64,000 bases of DNA from an uncultured Clostridia bacterium (GCA_934434555.1 CAKRZX010000001.1:62001-126000); one strand, 5' to 3'; counted from the stretch's first letter, positions 52,301 through 62,619 are shown. Notes: generated by a model not told the origin, from the sequence alone. A program made the numbers and translations.

Positions 52301-52690
52301 GAAAAGAGCGCCTTCGCGAGCGTCGGACGGATTGTTCTTTGACGAAACTTTAACAATGGGCAGTTTTCCCTTTGTTTTGCCTGTTTCGGCATCAAACTCC
52401 ACCGCGTCCTTGCCGCTTAAAACAATTTCACGGTCGGGTGTTGCAGCATCGGCGTACTTCGCGATATAGTCCTTATATGCATAATCGCCTGACACTTTGC
52501 CGTCAAAGCCGTCCGTTACGGGGTCCTGAGTCTGTACTTCGCTGTCGATTTCTTCTTGCGTTGTACCCGTGCCTGTACCTGCCGTACTGCCGCCGTTTTC
52601 AGGTTCCGCAAACGTTACGCACGTTAAAAGCGAGAAAACCACGGAAGCGGTAAGCACAAAAACGAGAATCTTGTTGAGCAAAGACTTCAT
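49394..52690 (-). CDS. giant extracellular solute-binding protein with N-terminal carbohydrate-binding regions
   Basis: A 1098-residue exported protein. After a signal peptide (SLLTCVTFAEPE) and a Gly/Thr-rich linker, two beta-sandwich regions (about 85-290 and 310-480; the second starts with VYIQAEGIHDPEAYSN and contains WIEWSVNVEKAGLYAITFKA, as in CBM35/CBM6-type modules) are followed by a helical region (about 490-620) and a typical type 1 sugar-binding protein (about 640-1090, with FYRTDILEEMGLQPPETWDD and WEFMKWWTG). Ordinary solute-binding proteins have about 430 residues. No canonical lipobox is present, so anchoring is unclear. First gene of the operon, with GGAGG start. Confidence 0.85.
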   Translation of the reverse strand: MKSLLNKILVFVLTASVVFSLLTCVTFAEPENGGSTAGTGTGTTQEEIDSEVQTQDPVTDGFDGKVSGDYAYKDYIAKYADAATPDREIVLSGKDAVEFDAETGKTKGKLPIVKVSSKNNPSDAREGALFYDEGICGWVVNIPESGLYNITFSYFAYESIVYEKDGVQHTSESKSSAVQRRFYIDGKVPFYQARQINFERVWKDSGILRIDSQTKNEKRPYQEETGQWQSVSLRDYMGYENEPFKIYLEAGTHQLAFEAIKEGMIVEQAVIHQISSAPSYAELKKDYESKGYTKVSGVDSVYIQAEGIHDPEAYSNKQSLFVNTDIINKYNNYIDPADTTAYDATKDITYDILKSSPTLYAITDRSSPVSAPYHHSKIRYNTIGADKWQSPNEWIEWSVNVEKAGLYAITFKARQNTLSGMYTTRKLTINGVEPCQETTNIRFQYSNSFANYTLGDKENGTYYFYFNEGKNTIRLETTLGDLGDMLAKAQASLTQLNIAYRRILMITGSSPDTNADYMLDSMVPDALEIIKNEYDNLAALEEEFTTVFGKGANAQLSSLKNMMLILEQINKDYTRINTVFGNFKDAIASMGTWINDMSKNPLELDYIVVSPEEGVASLPAADANFFAKVLHEVRSFIASFTEDYDNIGGTVAKDGEEPVEVWLETGAGLTGSRDNATILKQLIDDMFTAETGITVSTRLVAGGSLLPSILSGIGPDVCLSRGAENAVNYALRGAVMNLANEELFPDYAEVLKNTERYSESAVTPFSFGNGIYAIPETQDFYMVFYRTDILEEMGLQPPETWDDVYNIIGELQNKQMTFAMPVPVVGSVGSGEMSYAMFLYQKGGQFYTDDLVTTDLASDAALDAFKEWTQFYTLYDLPNTYDFANRFRTGEVPVGISSYSQYSQLAVFAPEIQGLWEFAMVPGTVQRDQNGNKLLDEKGNVVIDHSCASGVSGCVMLSIDTSTEKGKTTAQRAWEFMKWWTGEDAQYRFGTEIESLLGAAARYQTANLKAMAKLPWDKKSMTTIQEQWSHVKAIPQVPGGYYTARNIEFAWKEVINNDTDPNTTFVEYVSKINQEIARKRDEFADKIAEMTKPKGSTN

Positions 52691-52796
52691 TATGTTCCTC
52701 CTGTACTTCTAAATAACCTGCCTGTGCCGCTTATATATAATGCTTATATATAATAATGAGCGGCAATATCGCAGACTAATACATATTATCTATTGT

Positions 52797-52825
52797 ATGA
52801 TACCACCTACGCCCCCAAAAGTCAA
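52797..52825 (-). promoter_or_regulatory. promoter of the transporter operon
   Basis: On the minus strand TTGACT (52825-52820) and TATCAT (52802-52797), spacer 17, about 107 bases before the start. The leader between holds AT-rich TATATAA repeats at 52730-52752 and no clear riboswitch. Confidence 0.6.
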
Positions 52826-52871
52826 TACTCAACCTTAAAAATTTTTTACTGCCGCAAAATTTCCGAAAATC

Positions 52872-52900
52872 CGAAAAAGCCCATATTTCGGGCTTTTTCG
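52872..52900. terminator. hairpin between two divergent promoters
   Basis: CGAAAAAGCCC (52872-52882) pairs with GGGCTTTTTCG (52890-52900) on a 7-base loop. It can act as a terminator on either strand and sits upstream of both divergent transcripts. Confidence 0.55.
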
Positions 52901-53026
52901 ATAGTTTTAATCGAAGTGCAAAAAAAAATTTACATTTCCCCAACGCATATTTTTTTCTTTCCGCCCCCACATTTTTCGCCGTTTGCTCTCTTTCCGAAAT
53001 TTTTTTGATTTTTTTGATTTTGGGTA

Positions 53027-53055
53027 TTGACTTATCCGCCGCAATAGTGTATAGT
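53027..53055 (+). promoter_or_regulatory. sigma-A promoter of the ABC exporter operon
   Basis: TTGACT at 53027-53032 and TATAGT at 53050-53055, spacer 17, 57 bases before the TTG start. Confidence 0.7.
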
Positions 53056-53112
53056 TATCAAAAGTAAATTGATTTTTCAAAAAATCTCTCTCAGGTGCGG
53101 AGGTGTTTTACT

Positions 53113-54903
53113 TTGAAGACACTAAAACGACTGTTCCATTATTTCCGACCTTACTTGGGTATCACATTCCTTTACCTTGCAATGGGTGTATTTATCGTTG
53201 CGCTTGCAATGGTGCTGCCGCAAATTACAAAATACATCATCTCATCGGTAATCGGCGATACCCCTTTTTCACTTTTCGGGCTTGAAATAAGCGACAAAAG
53301 CCGGTTATTCATTTATCTTGCCGTTGCCTGGATTGCCATTGTAATTCTCAGGCAGATACTTGCATACGTCAGGTCAATAATTATGGCGCGTGCCACAATC
53401 GACGCCGTTTGTTCTTTGCGCGACGATGTTTTCCGCCATATGCTTTGGCAGGCGCCGGCGTTTCTGCAAAAGGAAAACACCGGAAACATCCTAACGGTTA
53501 TAAACGGCGACACCGAGGTTATCTCCGGCTTTTTCACAAGTACCGTTCCCGCCGTTATCGAAGCGGCTTTCGGGTTCATTTTTGCAAGCATTATGGTGGG
53601 CAGAATGAATATTATGCTTGTTTTGTGCGCGTACCTTTTTATGATTCCGCTTTATCTCATTTCAAAAAAAATGGGCAAAGTCTTTTATAAGTGGTACCAT
53701 TTTGTGCGCGAATCAAGCGCCGATTTAAGTATGGTGGTACAGGAAAACATAAACGGAATCCGTGCAGTTAAAGCGTACGCTCAGGAAGAACAGGAAAAGC
53801 GCAAGTTTGATAAGCAGAACGAGGCTTTCTGCTATCACGCAATAAATTATATGGTGGTATGGGGCAAAAACTATCTGCCTTTCGGCATAATAAGCAATCT
53901 GCCCAATATCGCGCTCACGCTGCTTGCGGCGCTGCTTGTTATAAACGGACATACCGCACAGTTCAACATCGGAACAATGGAACTTGCCGAGTTTATTGCC
54001 GTTGCCGGATATGTGGGCTATATTCTCGTGCCCTTTCAGCAGGCAAATAACTGGATTAACCAAACCCAGCAGGCCGCCACAAGCGCCGACAAGGTTTTCA
54101 ACTTTCTTTCGGCACATTCAAGCATTTCCGCAAAGCCCGATGCAAAGAAAGTCGACGTATCTTCCGTTGACCTTAAACTTAACAATGCGTCCCTTTCCAT
54201 AAACGGCAAGGTGATTCTCGACGATATCACCCTTGACCTGCCGCAAGGCAAGACATTGGGCGTAATGGGCGCTACGGGAAGCGGAAAAACAATGCTTACA
54301 AATGTTATAAGCAGATTTTACGATGTAACGGGCGGCAGCGTGGAAGTAAACGGCGTTGACGTGCGCGATATGGACCTTACCGCTCTGCGCGCCTGCTTTG
54401 CCCCCGTTATGCAGGACGTTTTCCTGTTTTCGGACACCATTGCAAAAAACATAGCGTTCGGGCGCCCGAACGCCACATACGAAGACGTGGAACGCTGTGC
54501 ACGCATCGCACAGGCAGACGGCTTTATCCGCCAAACGCCCGATGAATACAACACAATCGTCGGCGAGCGCGGAATGGGGCTTTCGGGAGGGCAAAAGCAG
54601 AGAATCTCAATAGCCCGTGCGCTGCTCTACCCCGCTCCCGTGCTTATTTTTGACGATGCAACAAGTGCTCTTGATATGGAAACCGAGGAAGAACTCTATT
54701 CTGCTCTTGACAAAAACGAGGGCGGGCGTTCAAGAATAATAATTGCCCACAGGGTTTCATCGGTAAAGAAGTGCGACGAGATCATTATGCTTGACAAGGG
54801 CAGAATAATCGAGCGCGGCACCCACGATGAACTTATGGCGTTAAAGGGCCGCTACTACGAGATTTGCCGGGAACAGTACAGCAGCGTTCCCGATACGGTT
54901 TAA
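53113..54903 (+). CDS. ABC exporter half-transporter with degenerate Walker B (BmrC-like)
   Basis: A 596-residue fused membrane/ATPase subunit. Six helices, then a nucleotide-binding domain with Walker A GATGSGKT (about 387), signature LSGGQKQ, Walker B VLIFDDATSALD and H-loop AHRVSS. The catalytic Glu after Walker B is Asp, which marks the degenerate site of a heterodimeric exporter. The start is TTG at 53113, 8 bases after GGAGG; a GTG at 53095 overlaps that site. It is followed by the partner gene after 12 bases. Confidence 0.9.
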   Translation: MKTLKRLFHYFRPYLGITFLYLAMGVFIVALAMVLPQITKYIISSVIGDTPFSLFGLEISDKSRLFIYLAVAWIAIVILRQILAYVRSIIMARATIDAVCSLRDDVFRHMLWQAPAFLQKENTGNILTVINGDTEVISGFFTSTVPAVIEAAFGFIFASIMVGRMNIMLVLCAYLFMIPLYLISKKMGKVFYKWYHFVRESSADLSMVVQENINGIRAVKAYAQEEQEKRKFDKQNEAFCYHAINYMVVWGKNYLPFGIISNLPNIALTLLAALLVINGHTAQFNIGTMELAEFIAVAGYVGYILVPFQQANNWINQTQQAATSADKVFNFLSAHSSISAKPDAKKVDVSSVDLKLNNASLSINGKVILDDITLDLPQGKTLGVMGATGSGKTMLTNVISRFYDVTGGSVEVNGVDVRDMDLTALRACFAPVMQDVFLFSDTIAKNIAFGRPNATYEDVERCARIAQADGFIRQTPDEYNTIVGERGMGLSGGQKQRISIARALLYPAPVLIFDDATSALDMETEEELYSALDKNEGGRSRIIIAHRVSSVKKCDEIIMLDKGRIIERGTHDELMALKGRYYEICREQYSSVPDTV

Positions 54904-54915
54904 GGGGGTGTTCTT

Positions 54916-56715
54916 ATGGCACGCAACAGATATTCCGACGACGAAGCCGAATCCAAAAAACTTGACGCAGGTCAGTTAAAGCGCCTGTTTTCCTACACAA
55001 AGCCGTATAAAAAGATGTTTATTGGTGGACTTGTGCTGCTTATTTGTGAGGTACTCTGCTCCCTTGTATGGCCCCGTGTGGTACAGTGGATAATTGACGA
55101 CGTTCTTGCCGCAGACGGGAAATACGCCGATAATATAAAGATTATGCTGGGCGCAATCGGCATTGCGGCGGGAATAATCTTCCTTAACATTTTCATTGCG
55201 TCAAAGCGCGTTGTAATCGTTACCCGCCTGGGGCACGACACAATCCGCGATATCCGCAAGGAAATTTTCTACCACGTACAGGAACTTTCGTTCAAGTATT
55301 TTGACGACCGTCCCGCCGGAAAAATTCTTGTAAGAATAACCACCTATATTGACGGCCTTGCCAACCTGCTTTCAACCCAGGTAATACAGTTGATTGTTGA
55401 TATTATCACCTTGGCGTGTATTGTGGGGATTCTCGTAAGTATGAATCTGCGCCTTACCCTTGTGGGCTTTGCAATAATGATTCCCCTTGCGGTTTTCGTT
55501 ACGCTTTTAAGAAAATCCATCGCACGGCTTTGGCGAATCACCCGCACGAAGGGAAGCAACCGCACGGCGTACATTCACGAAAACATTATGGGCGTGGGCG
55601 TTACGCAGGCTTTTAACCGCGAGGAAGTCAACGGCAAAGAACTTGAACGGCTTGACGGTGAATGCAACGATTCGTATATGAATTCGTTCCGCGTAAGTGC
55701 AACAATGGGACCTATGGTGGATATTCTTTCAACCGTGGGCACGGTGCTTGTATACTTCTTTGCCGTAAAATACATAAGCGAGGGCACTATGACGCTCGGT
55801 GCGCTTACCGCATTCACGTCGTATCTTTCGCGCTTTTGGCAGCCCATAACCTCGTTTACGGCTATATTCAGCCAGTTTTCGCAGGCATCGGGCAACATTG
55901 AGAGAATATTTGAAACAATCGATACACCGCCCGATATTTTCGATTCTCCCGACGCTTACGAACTTCCCGACGTGAAAGGGCGCGTTGAATACGATAACGT
56001 TACTTTCTCTTATGACGGCGAAAACAACATTCTCGAAAATCTTTCCTTTACCGTTGAGCCGGGGCAGATGATTGCCTTTGTAGGTCCTACCGGTGCGGGA
56101 AAAACAACGGTTGTAAGTCTGCTTTCCCGTTTTTACGATGTAACCGGCGGAAGCGTAAAAATCGACGGACACGACGTAAGGGATGTTACGTTGAAGTCGC
56201 TGCGCACACAGGTGGGCGTTATGATGCAGGATTCGTTTATTTTCTCCGGCACCGTGCTTGACAATATCCGCTATTCCCGTCCCGATGCAACCGACGAGGA
56301 ATGTATTGCCGCCGCGGAGAAAATCTATGCTGCGGAATTCATAGAAGCACTGCCGCAGAAGTACAACACCAAACTTGAAGAGCGTGGTGCGGGGCTTTCG
56401 GCGGGGCAGAAACAGTTGCTTTCCTTTGCCCGCATAGTGCTTGCCGACCCGAAAGTGCTTATTTTGGACGAAGCGACAAGCAATATTGACACAAAAACCG
56501 AACTGCTTATTCAAAAAGCGTTACAGGAACTGTTAAAGGGAAGAACGAGTTTTGTTATCGCCCACCGTCTTTCAACAATAAAACGTTCCGACAAAATTAT
56601 GTGCATTGCAAACAGGGGTATTGCCGAAAGCGGAACCCACGAGGAACTGCTTGAACAAAAGGGCATTTACTACGAACTTAATATGAGCCAGAAAAAGGCT
56701 CTTGTAAACGGATAG
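54916..56715 (+). CDS. ABC exporter half-transporter, catalytic partner (BmrD-like)
   Basis: A 599-residue subunit with six helices and an ATPase domain: Walker A GPTGAGKT (about 391), Walker B VLILDEATSNID with the catalytic Glu, and H-loop AHRLST. Its signature is LSAGQKQ rather than LSGGQ, as expected for the partner of a degenerate site. With the upstream subunit it should form an asymmetric drug, lipid or peptide exporter. GGGGG precedes the ATG. Confidence 0.92.
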   Translation: MARNRYSDDEAESKKLDAGQLKRLFSYTKPYKKMFIGGLVLLICEVLCSLVWPRVVQWIIDDVLAADGKYADNIKIMLGAIGIAAGIIFLNIFIASKRVVIVTRLGHDTIRDIRKEIFYHVQELSFKYFDDRPAGKILVRITTYIDGLANLLSTQVIQLIVDIITLACIVGILVSMNLRLTLVGFAIMIPLAVFVTLLRKSIARLWRITRTKGSNRTAYIHENIMGVGVTQAFNREEVNGKELERLDGECNDSYMNSFRVSATMGPMVDILSTVGTVLVYFFAVKYISEGTMTLGALTAFTSYLSRFWQPITSFTAIFSQFSQASGNIERIFETIDTPPDIFDSPDAYELPDVKGRVEYDNVTFSYDGENNILENLSFTVEPGQMIAFVGPTGAGKTTVVSLLSRFYDVTGGSVKIDGHDVRDVTLKSLRTQVGVMMQDSFIFSGTVLDNIRYSRPDATDEECIAAAEKIYAAEFIEALPQKYNTKLEERGAGLSAGQKQLLSFARIVLADPKVLILDEATSNIDTKTELLIQKALQELLKGRTSFVIAHRLSTIKRSDKIMCIANRGIAESGTHEELLEQKGIYYELNMSQKKALVNG

Positions 56716-56723
56716 GAGGAGCT

Positions 56724-58016
56724 ATGGATATCTTGCAGATTATCTGCGCCGTACTGCTTTTTGCGGTACTTATTCTGATTGTTACGGTACTTATTCTTCT
56801 TGTCTTTATAACAAAAAAACTTTCGGAAAACGCGAAGGTAAAAGACAGCTTAAAAGAAGAAAACGAATCGTTAAAGTCATTTTTAATGCAGCAGAACAGC
56901 GCATTAAAGCAGGAACTTACCGCTAACTTTTCGGGCTACGCGACAAACGTAAACAACAGCGTTGCGAATTTTTCTTCCGCAATGCAGAATCAAATGAAAA
57001 ACTTTGCCGATTCACAGCGCGCCGCAACGGAATCTGAGATTCAGCAACTTGAAAATATGCGCCGCACAATGGAAAACAACTTAAAGACCATTCGCGACGA
57101 TAACGAAAAGAAACTTGAAGAAATGCGCAGGACCGTTGATGAAAAACTTTCTTCAACCCTTGAAAAGCGCTTAACCGAAAGTTTTGAATCGGTAAGCAAG
57201 CAACTTGAAAGCGTTTATAAGGGTCTGGGCGAAATGCAGACACTTGCGTCAAGCGTGGGCGACCTTAAAAACGCACTTACAAACGTTAAGGTGCGCGGTA
57301 CGTGGGGCGAAGTTTCACTTGACAGTCTGCTTTCGCAGATACTCTCGCCCGAACAGTACGAACGTAACGTTAAGCCTGTCCCCCGCTCAAACAACATCGT
57401 TGAATTCTGCATAAAACTGCCCAACAACGAAAACAGCGACATCGTTTATCTGCCCATTGACTGCAAGTTTCCCATAGAAGATTATATCCGCCTTGTTGAC
57501 GCATCTTCCGCAGGCGACGCAAAGGCGGTCGAAGATGCGGGCAAGCAGTTGGAATCGGCAATAAAACTCAATGCCCGCAGCATAAGGGACAAGTATATTG
57601 CCCCGCCCCACACCACTGACTTTGCAATTATGTATCTTCCCATTGAGGGGCTTTACGCCGAAATCGCCCGCCGCAGCGGTCTGTGCGAATATTTACAGCG
57701 CGAATGCCGCGTTACCGTAGCGGGTCCCACCACAATAGGCGCGTTTCTTAACAGTCTGCAACTTGGTTTCAAGACCCTTGCCATACAGAAACGCACAGGC
57801 GAGATTGCAAAAATCCTTGAAAAAGTGCGCACGAATTTCGGCAAATTCGCCACTCTTTTGGAAACCGCAAAGAAGAGAATCGATTCGGCGGGTTCGGCAA
57901 TAGAGGATGTTACAAAGCGTTACGAGAACATCGACAAACTGCTGATAAAAGCCTATTCCTACAACGACACTTCGCTTCCCGATTCCGATGAAGTGCCGAA
58001 GATTGACGAAGAGTAA
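56724..58016 (+). CDS. rmuC: DNA recombination protein RmuC
   Basis: A 430-residue protein: an N-terminal membrane helix (about 5-30), a long coiled coil (about 35-165), then the RmuC nuclease-like domain with VRGTWGEVSLDSLL, YLPIDCKFPIEDY and FAIMYLPIEGLYAEI. RmuC limits inversion at short repeats. GGAGG precedes the ATG; 8 bases after the ABC gene, likely the same operon. Confidence 0.95.
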   Translation: MDILQIICAVLLFAVLILIVTVLILLVFITKKLSENAKVKDSLKEENESLKSFLMQQNSALKQELTANFSGYATNVNNSVANFSSAMQNQMKNFADSQRAATESEIQQLENMRRTMENNLKTIRDDNEKKLEEMRRTVDEKLSSTLEKRLTESFESVSKQLESVYKGLGEMQTLASSVGDLKNALTNVKVRGTWGEVSLDSLLSQILSPEQYERNVKPVPRSNNIVEFCIKLPNNENSDIVYLPIDCKFPIEDYIRLVDASSAGDAKAVEDAGKQLESAIKLNARSIRDKYIAPPHTTDFAIMYLPIEGLYAEIARRSGLCEYLQRECRVTVAGPTTIGAFLNSLQLGFKTLAIQKRTGEIAKILEKVRTNFGKFATLLETAKKRIDSAGSAIEDVTKRYENIDKLLIKAYSYNDTSLPDSDEVPKIDEE

Positions 58017-58017
58017 A

Positions 58018-58054
58018 GAAAAAGCGATACGGTTTTTATTCCGTATCGCAAAAA
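58018..58054 (-). terminator. terminator of the zinc-ribbon gene
   Basis: GCGATACGG (58024-58032) pairs with CCGTATCGC (58041-58049), with a T-run on the minus strand. It lies between convergent genes. Confidence 0.8.
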
Positions 58055-58068
58055 GGAAAATCTTTTTA

Positions 58069-58524
58069 TTATTTCAGGAATCTGAGATTGCGGATAATTG
58101 CGGGTTCAACAGCCTTGCCGCAGCAAATCTGAATAAACGCGATTATCTGCAAAACGAAAACGATTGCAATTCCGATACCCGCCGCAATGGGCGCAATAAA
58201 CGTCCAGCAAAGTATACCGCCGCAGAGCAAAAGCAGAATGTCGGCAACGGAAAGTTTGATTGCCTGACGGATATGGAATTTAACGTACGGCGAATCTTTT
58301 CCGGCAAGCAAAGCAATGATTATGCCGATAACGCCCATAAGGTATGCCAGCATACAGTAAACCTTGTTTTCCGAAATGTCCTGAGGGTCAAATTCGGCAG
58401 TGTGGTCATACGGGTCGGGCTGTGCGGTCTGCGGTGCCGTACCGGCAGCAAGATTCGCTCCGCAGTTCGGGCAGAATGTTGCGTTGTCGTCAACCTGATT
58501 GTTGCAGTTAAAACAGTTTTTCAT
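58069..58524 (-). CDS. zinc-ribbon DUF4870-like membrane protein
   Basis: A 151-residue protein: an N-terminal zinc ribbon (CFNCNNQVDDNATFCPNCG, Cys at 4, 7, 19 and 22), a Pro/Ala linker, then three membrane helices with AYLMGVIGIIIALLAGKDSPYVKFHIRQA, the DUF4870 signature. Function unknown. The ATG at 58524 has GGGGG upstream; the extension to 58674 is not coding in any likely way. Confidence 0.85.
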   Translation of the reverse strand: MKNCFNCNNQVDDNATFCPNCGANLAAGTAPQTAQPDPYDHTAEFDPQDISENKVYCMLAYLMGVIGIIIALLAGKDSPYVKFHIRQAIKLSVADILLLLCGGILCWTFIAPIAAGIGIAIVFVLQIIAFIQICCGKAVEPAIIRNLRFLK

Positions 58525-58628
58525 TATCTTATCCCCCTTTTGGCGCTTATGCGCCTTTGTCAGTATTATAATAATCCATAATCGCTTTTCTGTCAATATT
58601 CCCGAAAGAATTTTTTTAAAAAAAACAG

Positions 58629-58656
58629 TTGACAAGATAAAAAAAGCGAGTATAAT
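58629..58656 (+). promoter_or_regulatory. sigma-A promoter of glnN
   Basis: TTGACA at 58629-58634 and TATAAT at 58651-58656, spacer 16. Transcription would begin near 58663, giving a leader of about 130 bases. Confidence 0.8.
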
Positions 58657-58672
58657 AACGCACATAAAAGGC

Positions 58673-58777
58673 AAGGGCGTCTTAGATTTAATCTTTGACG
58701 CCCTTTCTTAATTTATTAAAAACGAGGCAATGGGGTCTCGGGCTTTGATTGGTCCGCCCGTGCCTCGTTTATTTTTT
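58673..58777 (+). promoter_or_regulatory. structured glnN leader with terminator hairpin (attenuator)
   Basis: Two hairpins. First: AAGGGCGTC (58673-58681) with GACGCCCTT (58697-58705) and an inner AGAT/ATCT. Second: AAACGAGGCA (58720-58729) with TGCCTCGTTT (58761-58770), inner CGGGC/GCCCG, a 9-base bulge, then ATTTTTT (58771-58777) and the ribosome site at 58781. The second has the form of an intrinsic terminator placed before the glnN start, so regulated read-through is likely. I found no match to known glutamine riboswitch or ANTAR target motifs. Confidence 0.65.
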
Positions 58778-58795
58778 AAAGGAGAGTAGAATCGT

Positions 58796-60892
<2,097 letters not shown>

Positions 60893-60904
60893 CGGAGGTT
60901 TAAT

Positions 60905-62608
60905 ATGTACAGTGCGGTAAACACAATATGGGTGCTTGTAGGCACGGCGCTTGTATTCTTTATGCAGGCGGGATTTTCAATGTGTGAGGCGGGTTTCACC
61001 CGTGCAAAGAACACAGGCAATATTTTAATGAAGAACCTTATGGACTTCTGTATCGGAACTCCCTGTTTCTGGCTTGTGGGTTTCGGTGTAATGTTCGGCA
61101 GCGGAACGGCTCTTTTCGGCTGGATTGACCCGCTGATTATGAAAGACTATTCAAGCATACTTCCCGCGGGTGTTCCCCTTTGGGCGTATGCGGCGTTTCA
61201 GACAGTATTCTGTGCCACGAGTGCAACGATAGTTTCCGGTGCTATGGCTGAACGCACAAAATTCAGCGCATACTGCATTTATTCCGCAGCAATATCGCTG
61301 TTCATTTATCCTATATCCGGTCACTGGATATGGGGCGGCGGCTGGCTTGCACAAATGGGATTCCACGATTTCGCCGGTTCGACGGCGGTGCATATGGTAG
61401 GCGGTATCTGCGCTCTGATCGGTGCAAAAATGCTCGGTCCCCGTATAGGGAAATACGATAAAAACGGTAAGCCCCGCGCAATTCTCGGGCACAACCTGAC
61501 TTTTGCGGCACTGGGCGTGTTTATCCTCTGGTTCTGCTGGTTCGGTTTCAACGGTGCTTCAACCGTAGGTATGGATTCTGACGAACTGCTTGTCCGTGCG
61601 GGACTTGTGTTCTTTAACACCAACCTTGCCGCGGCGGTTGCCTGCTGTGCAACACTGATTTTTACGTGGATTCGCTACAAAAAGCCCGATGTTTCAATGA
61701 CGTACAACGCCGCTCTTGCCGGCCTTGTGGGCATAACTGCCGGCTGTGACGCGGTAAGTCCTTTGGGCGCGGCAATTATGGGTCTTATATTCGGCATTGT
61801 TATCGTACTTTCGGTTGAATTCTTTGATAAGGTTGCAAAAATAGATGACCCTGTGGGCGCAGTATCCGTTCACTGCGTCTGCGGCGCTTTGGGAACTATC
61901 CTTACCGGATTGTTCGCAACAGGTTCTTCTACCGAAAAAGGTCTTTTCTACGGCGGCGGAGCGCACTTTTTAGGCGTTCAGACGCTTGGCGTCGTTTCCG
62001 TTGCGGCATACGTTGCGGTGATTATAACGGTTGTGTTCCTTATAATCAAGCACACAATCGGGCTCCGCGCCGACGCGGCTGACGAAATTGCAGGTCTTGA
62101 CGTTTCCGAGCACGGCTTGCTTACCGCCTATGCGGGCTTTGCAATGCTTCCCGACACGGTTGAATACGAGGCTCCCGCAGTTTCGGGCGATACTCCCGTT
62201 GCCGAGGCGATTCCCGTAAGAAAAATGCCCTCATTTGACGACGGCAGTGTTCCGAAGATGACGAAAGTAGAGATTATATGCAGGGAATCGAAATTTGAGG
62301 CGCTTAAAAAAGCACTTATCGATATCGGCATAACGGGAATGACGATGTCACACGTTCTGGGCTGCGGAATTCAGAAAGGCAAACCCGAATATTACCGCGG
62401 CGTTGAGATTGAGCCCACGCTTCTGCCGAAAGTTCAACTTGACGTTGTTGTAAGTAAAGTTCCCGTTTCAAGCGTAATAGAAACCGCCAAAAATGTACTT
62501 TACACCGGGCATATAGGCGACGGAAAAATATTTGTTTACGATGTTGAAAACGTAGTAAAAGTGCGCACGGGCGAAGAGGGCTACGACGCACTGCAAGACG
62601 TGGAATAA
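60905..62608 (+). CDS. ammonium transporter fused to PII protein
   Basis: A 567-residue fusion: an Amt channel with eleven helices (about 1-400; FMQAGFSMCEAGF, SGHWIWGGGWL, DFAGSTAVHMVGG, pore His residues), a linker, and a C-terminal PII/GlnB domain (452-567) with the T-loop KGKPEYYRGVE, matching the uridylylation Tyr of GlnB, and the YTGHIGDGKIFVYDVE and RTGEEGYDAL strips. PII usually is a separate trimer that plugs the Amt channel; the fusion would give a permanently tethered gate responsive to ADP/ATP and 2-oxoglutarate. GGAGG precedes the ATG. Confidence 0.93.
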   Translation: MYSAVNTIWVLVGTALVFFMQAGFSMCEAGFTRAKNTGNILMKNLMDFCIGTPCFWLVGFGVMFGSGTALFGWIDPLIMKDYSSILPAGVPLWAYAAFQTVFCATSATIVSGAMAERTKFSAYCIYSAAISLFIYPISGHWIWGGGWLAQMGFHDFAGSTAVHMVGGICALIGAKMLGPRIGKYDKNGKPRAILGHNLTFAALGVFILWFCWFGFNGASTVGMDSDELLVRAGLVFFNTNLAAAVACCATLIFTWIRYKKPDVSMTYNAALAGLVGITAGCDAVSPLGAAIMGLIFGIVIVLSVEFFDKVAKIDDPVGAVSVHCVCGALGTILTGLFATGSSTEKGLFYGGGAHFLGVQTLGVVSVAAYVAVIITVVFLIIKHTIGLRADAADEIAGLDVSEHGLLTAYAGFAMLPDTVEYEAPAVSGDTPVAEAIPVRKMPSFDDGSVPKMTKVEIICRESKFEALKKALIDIGITGMTMSHVLGCGIQKGKPEYYRGVEIEPTLLPKVQLDVVVSKVPVSSVIETAKNVLYTGHIGDGKIFVYDVENVVKVRTGEEGYDALQDVE

Positions 62609-62619
62609 TAAAGGCATTT

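Noticed and set aside
53095..53112. GTG start for the first ABC exporter subunit
   Set aside because: The GTG lies on the GGAGG site that serves the TTG at 53113.
58525..58674. N-terminal extension of the zinc-ribbon protein
   Set aside because: The extension overlaps the glnN promoter and the ATG at 58524 has a strong ribosome site.
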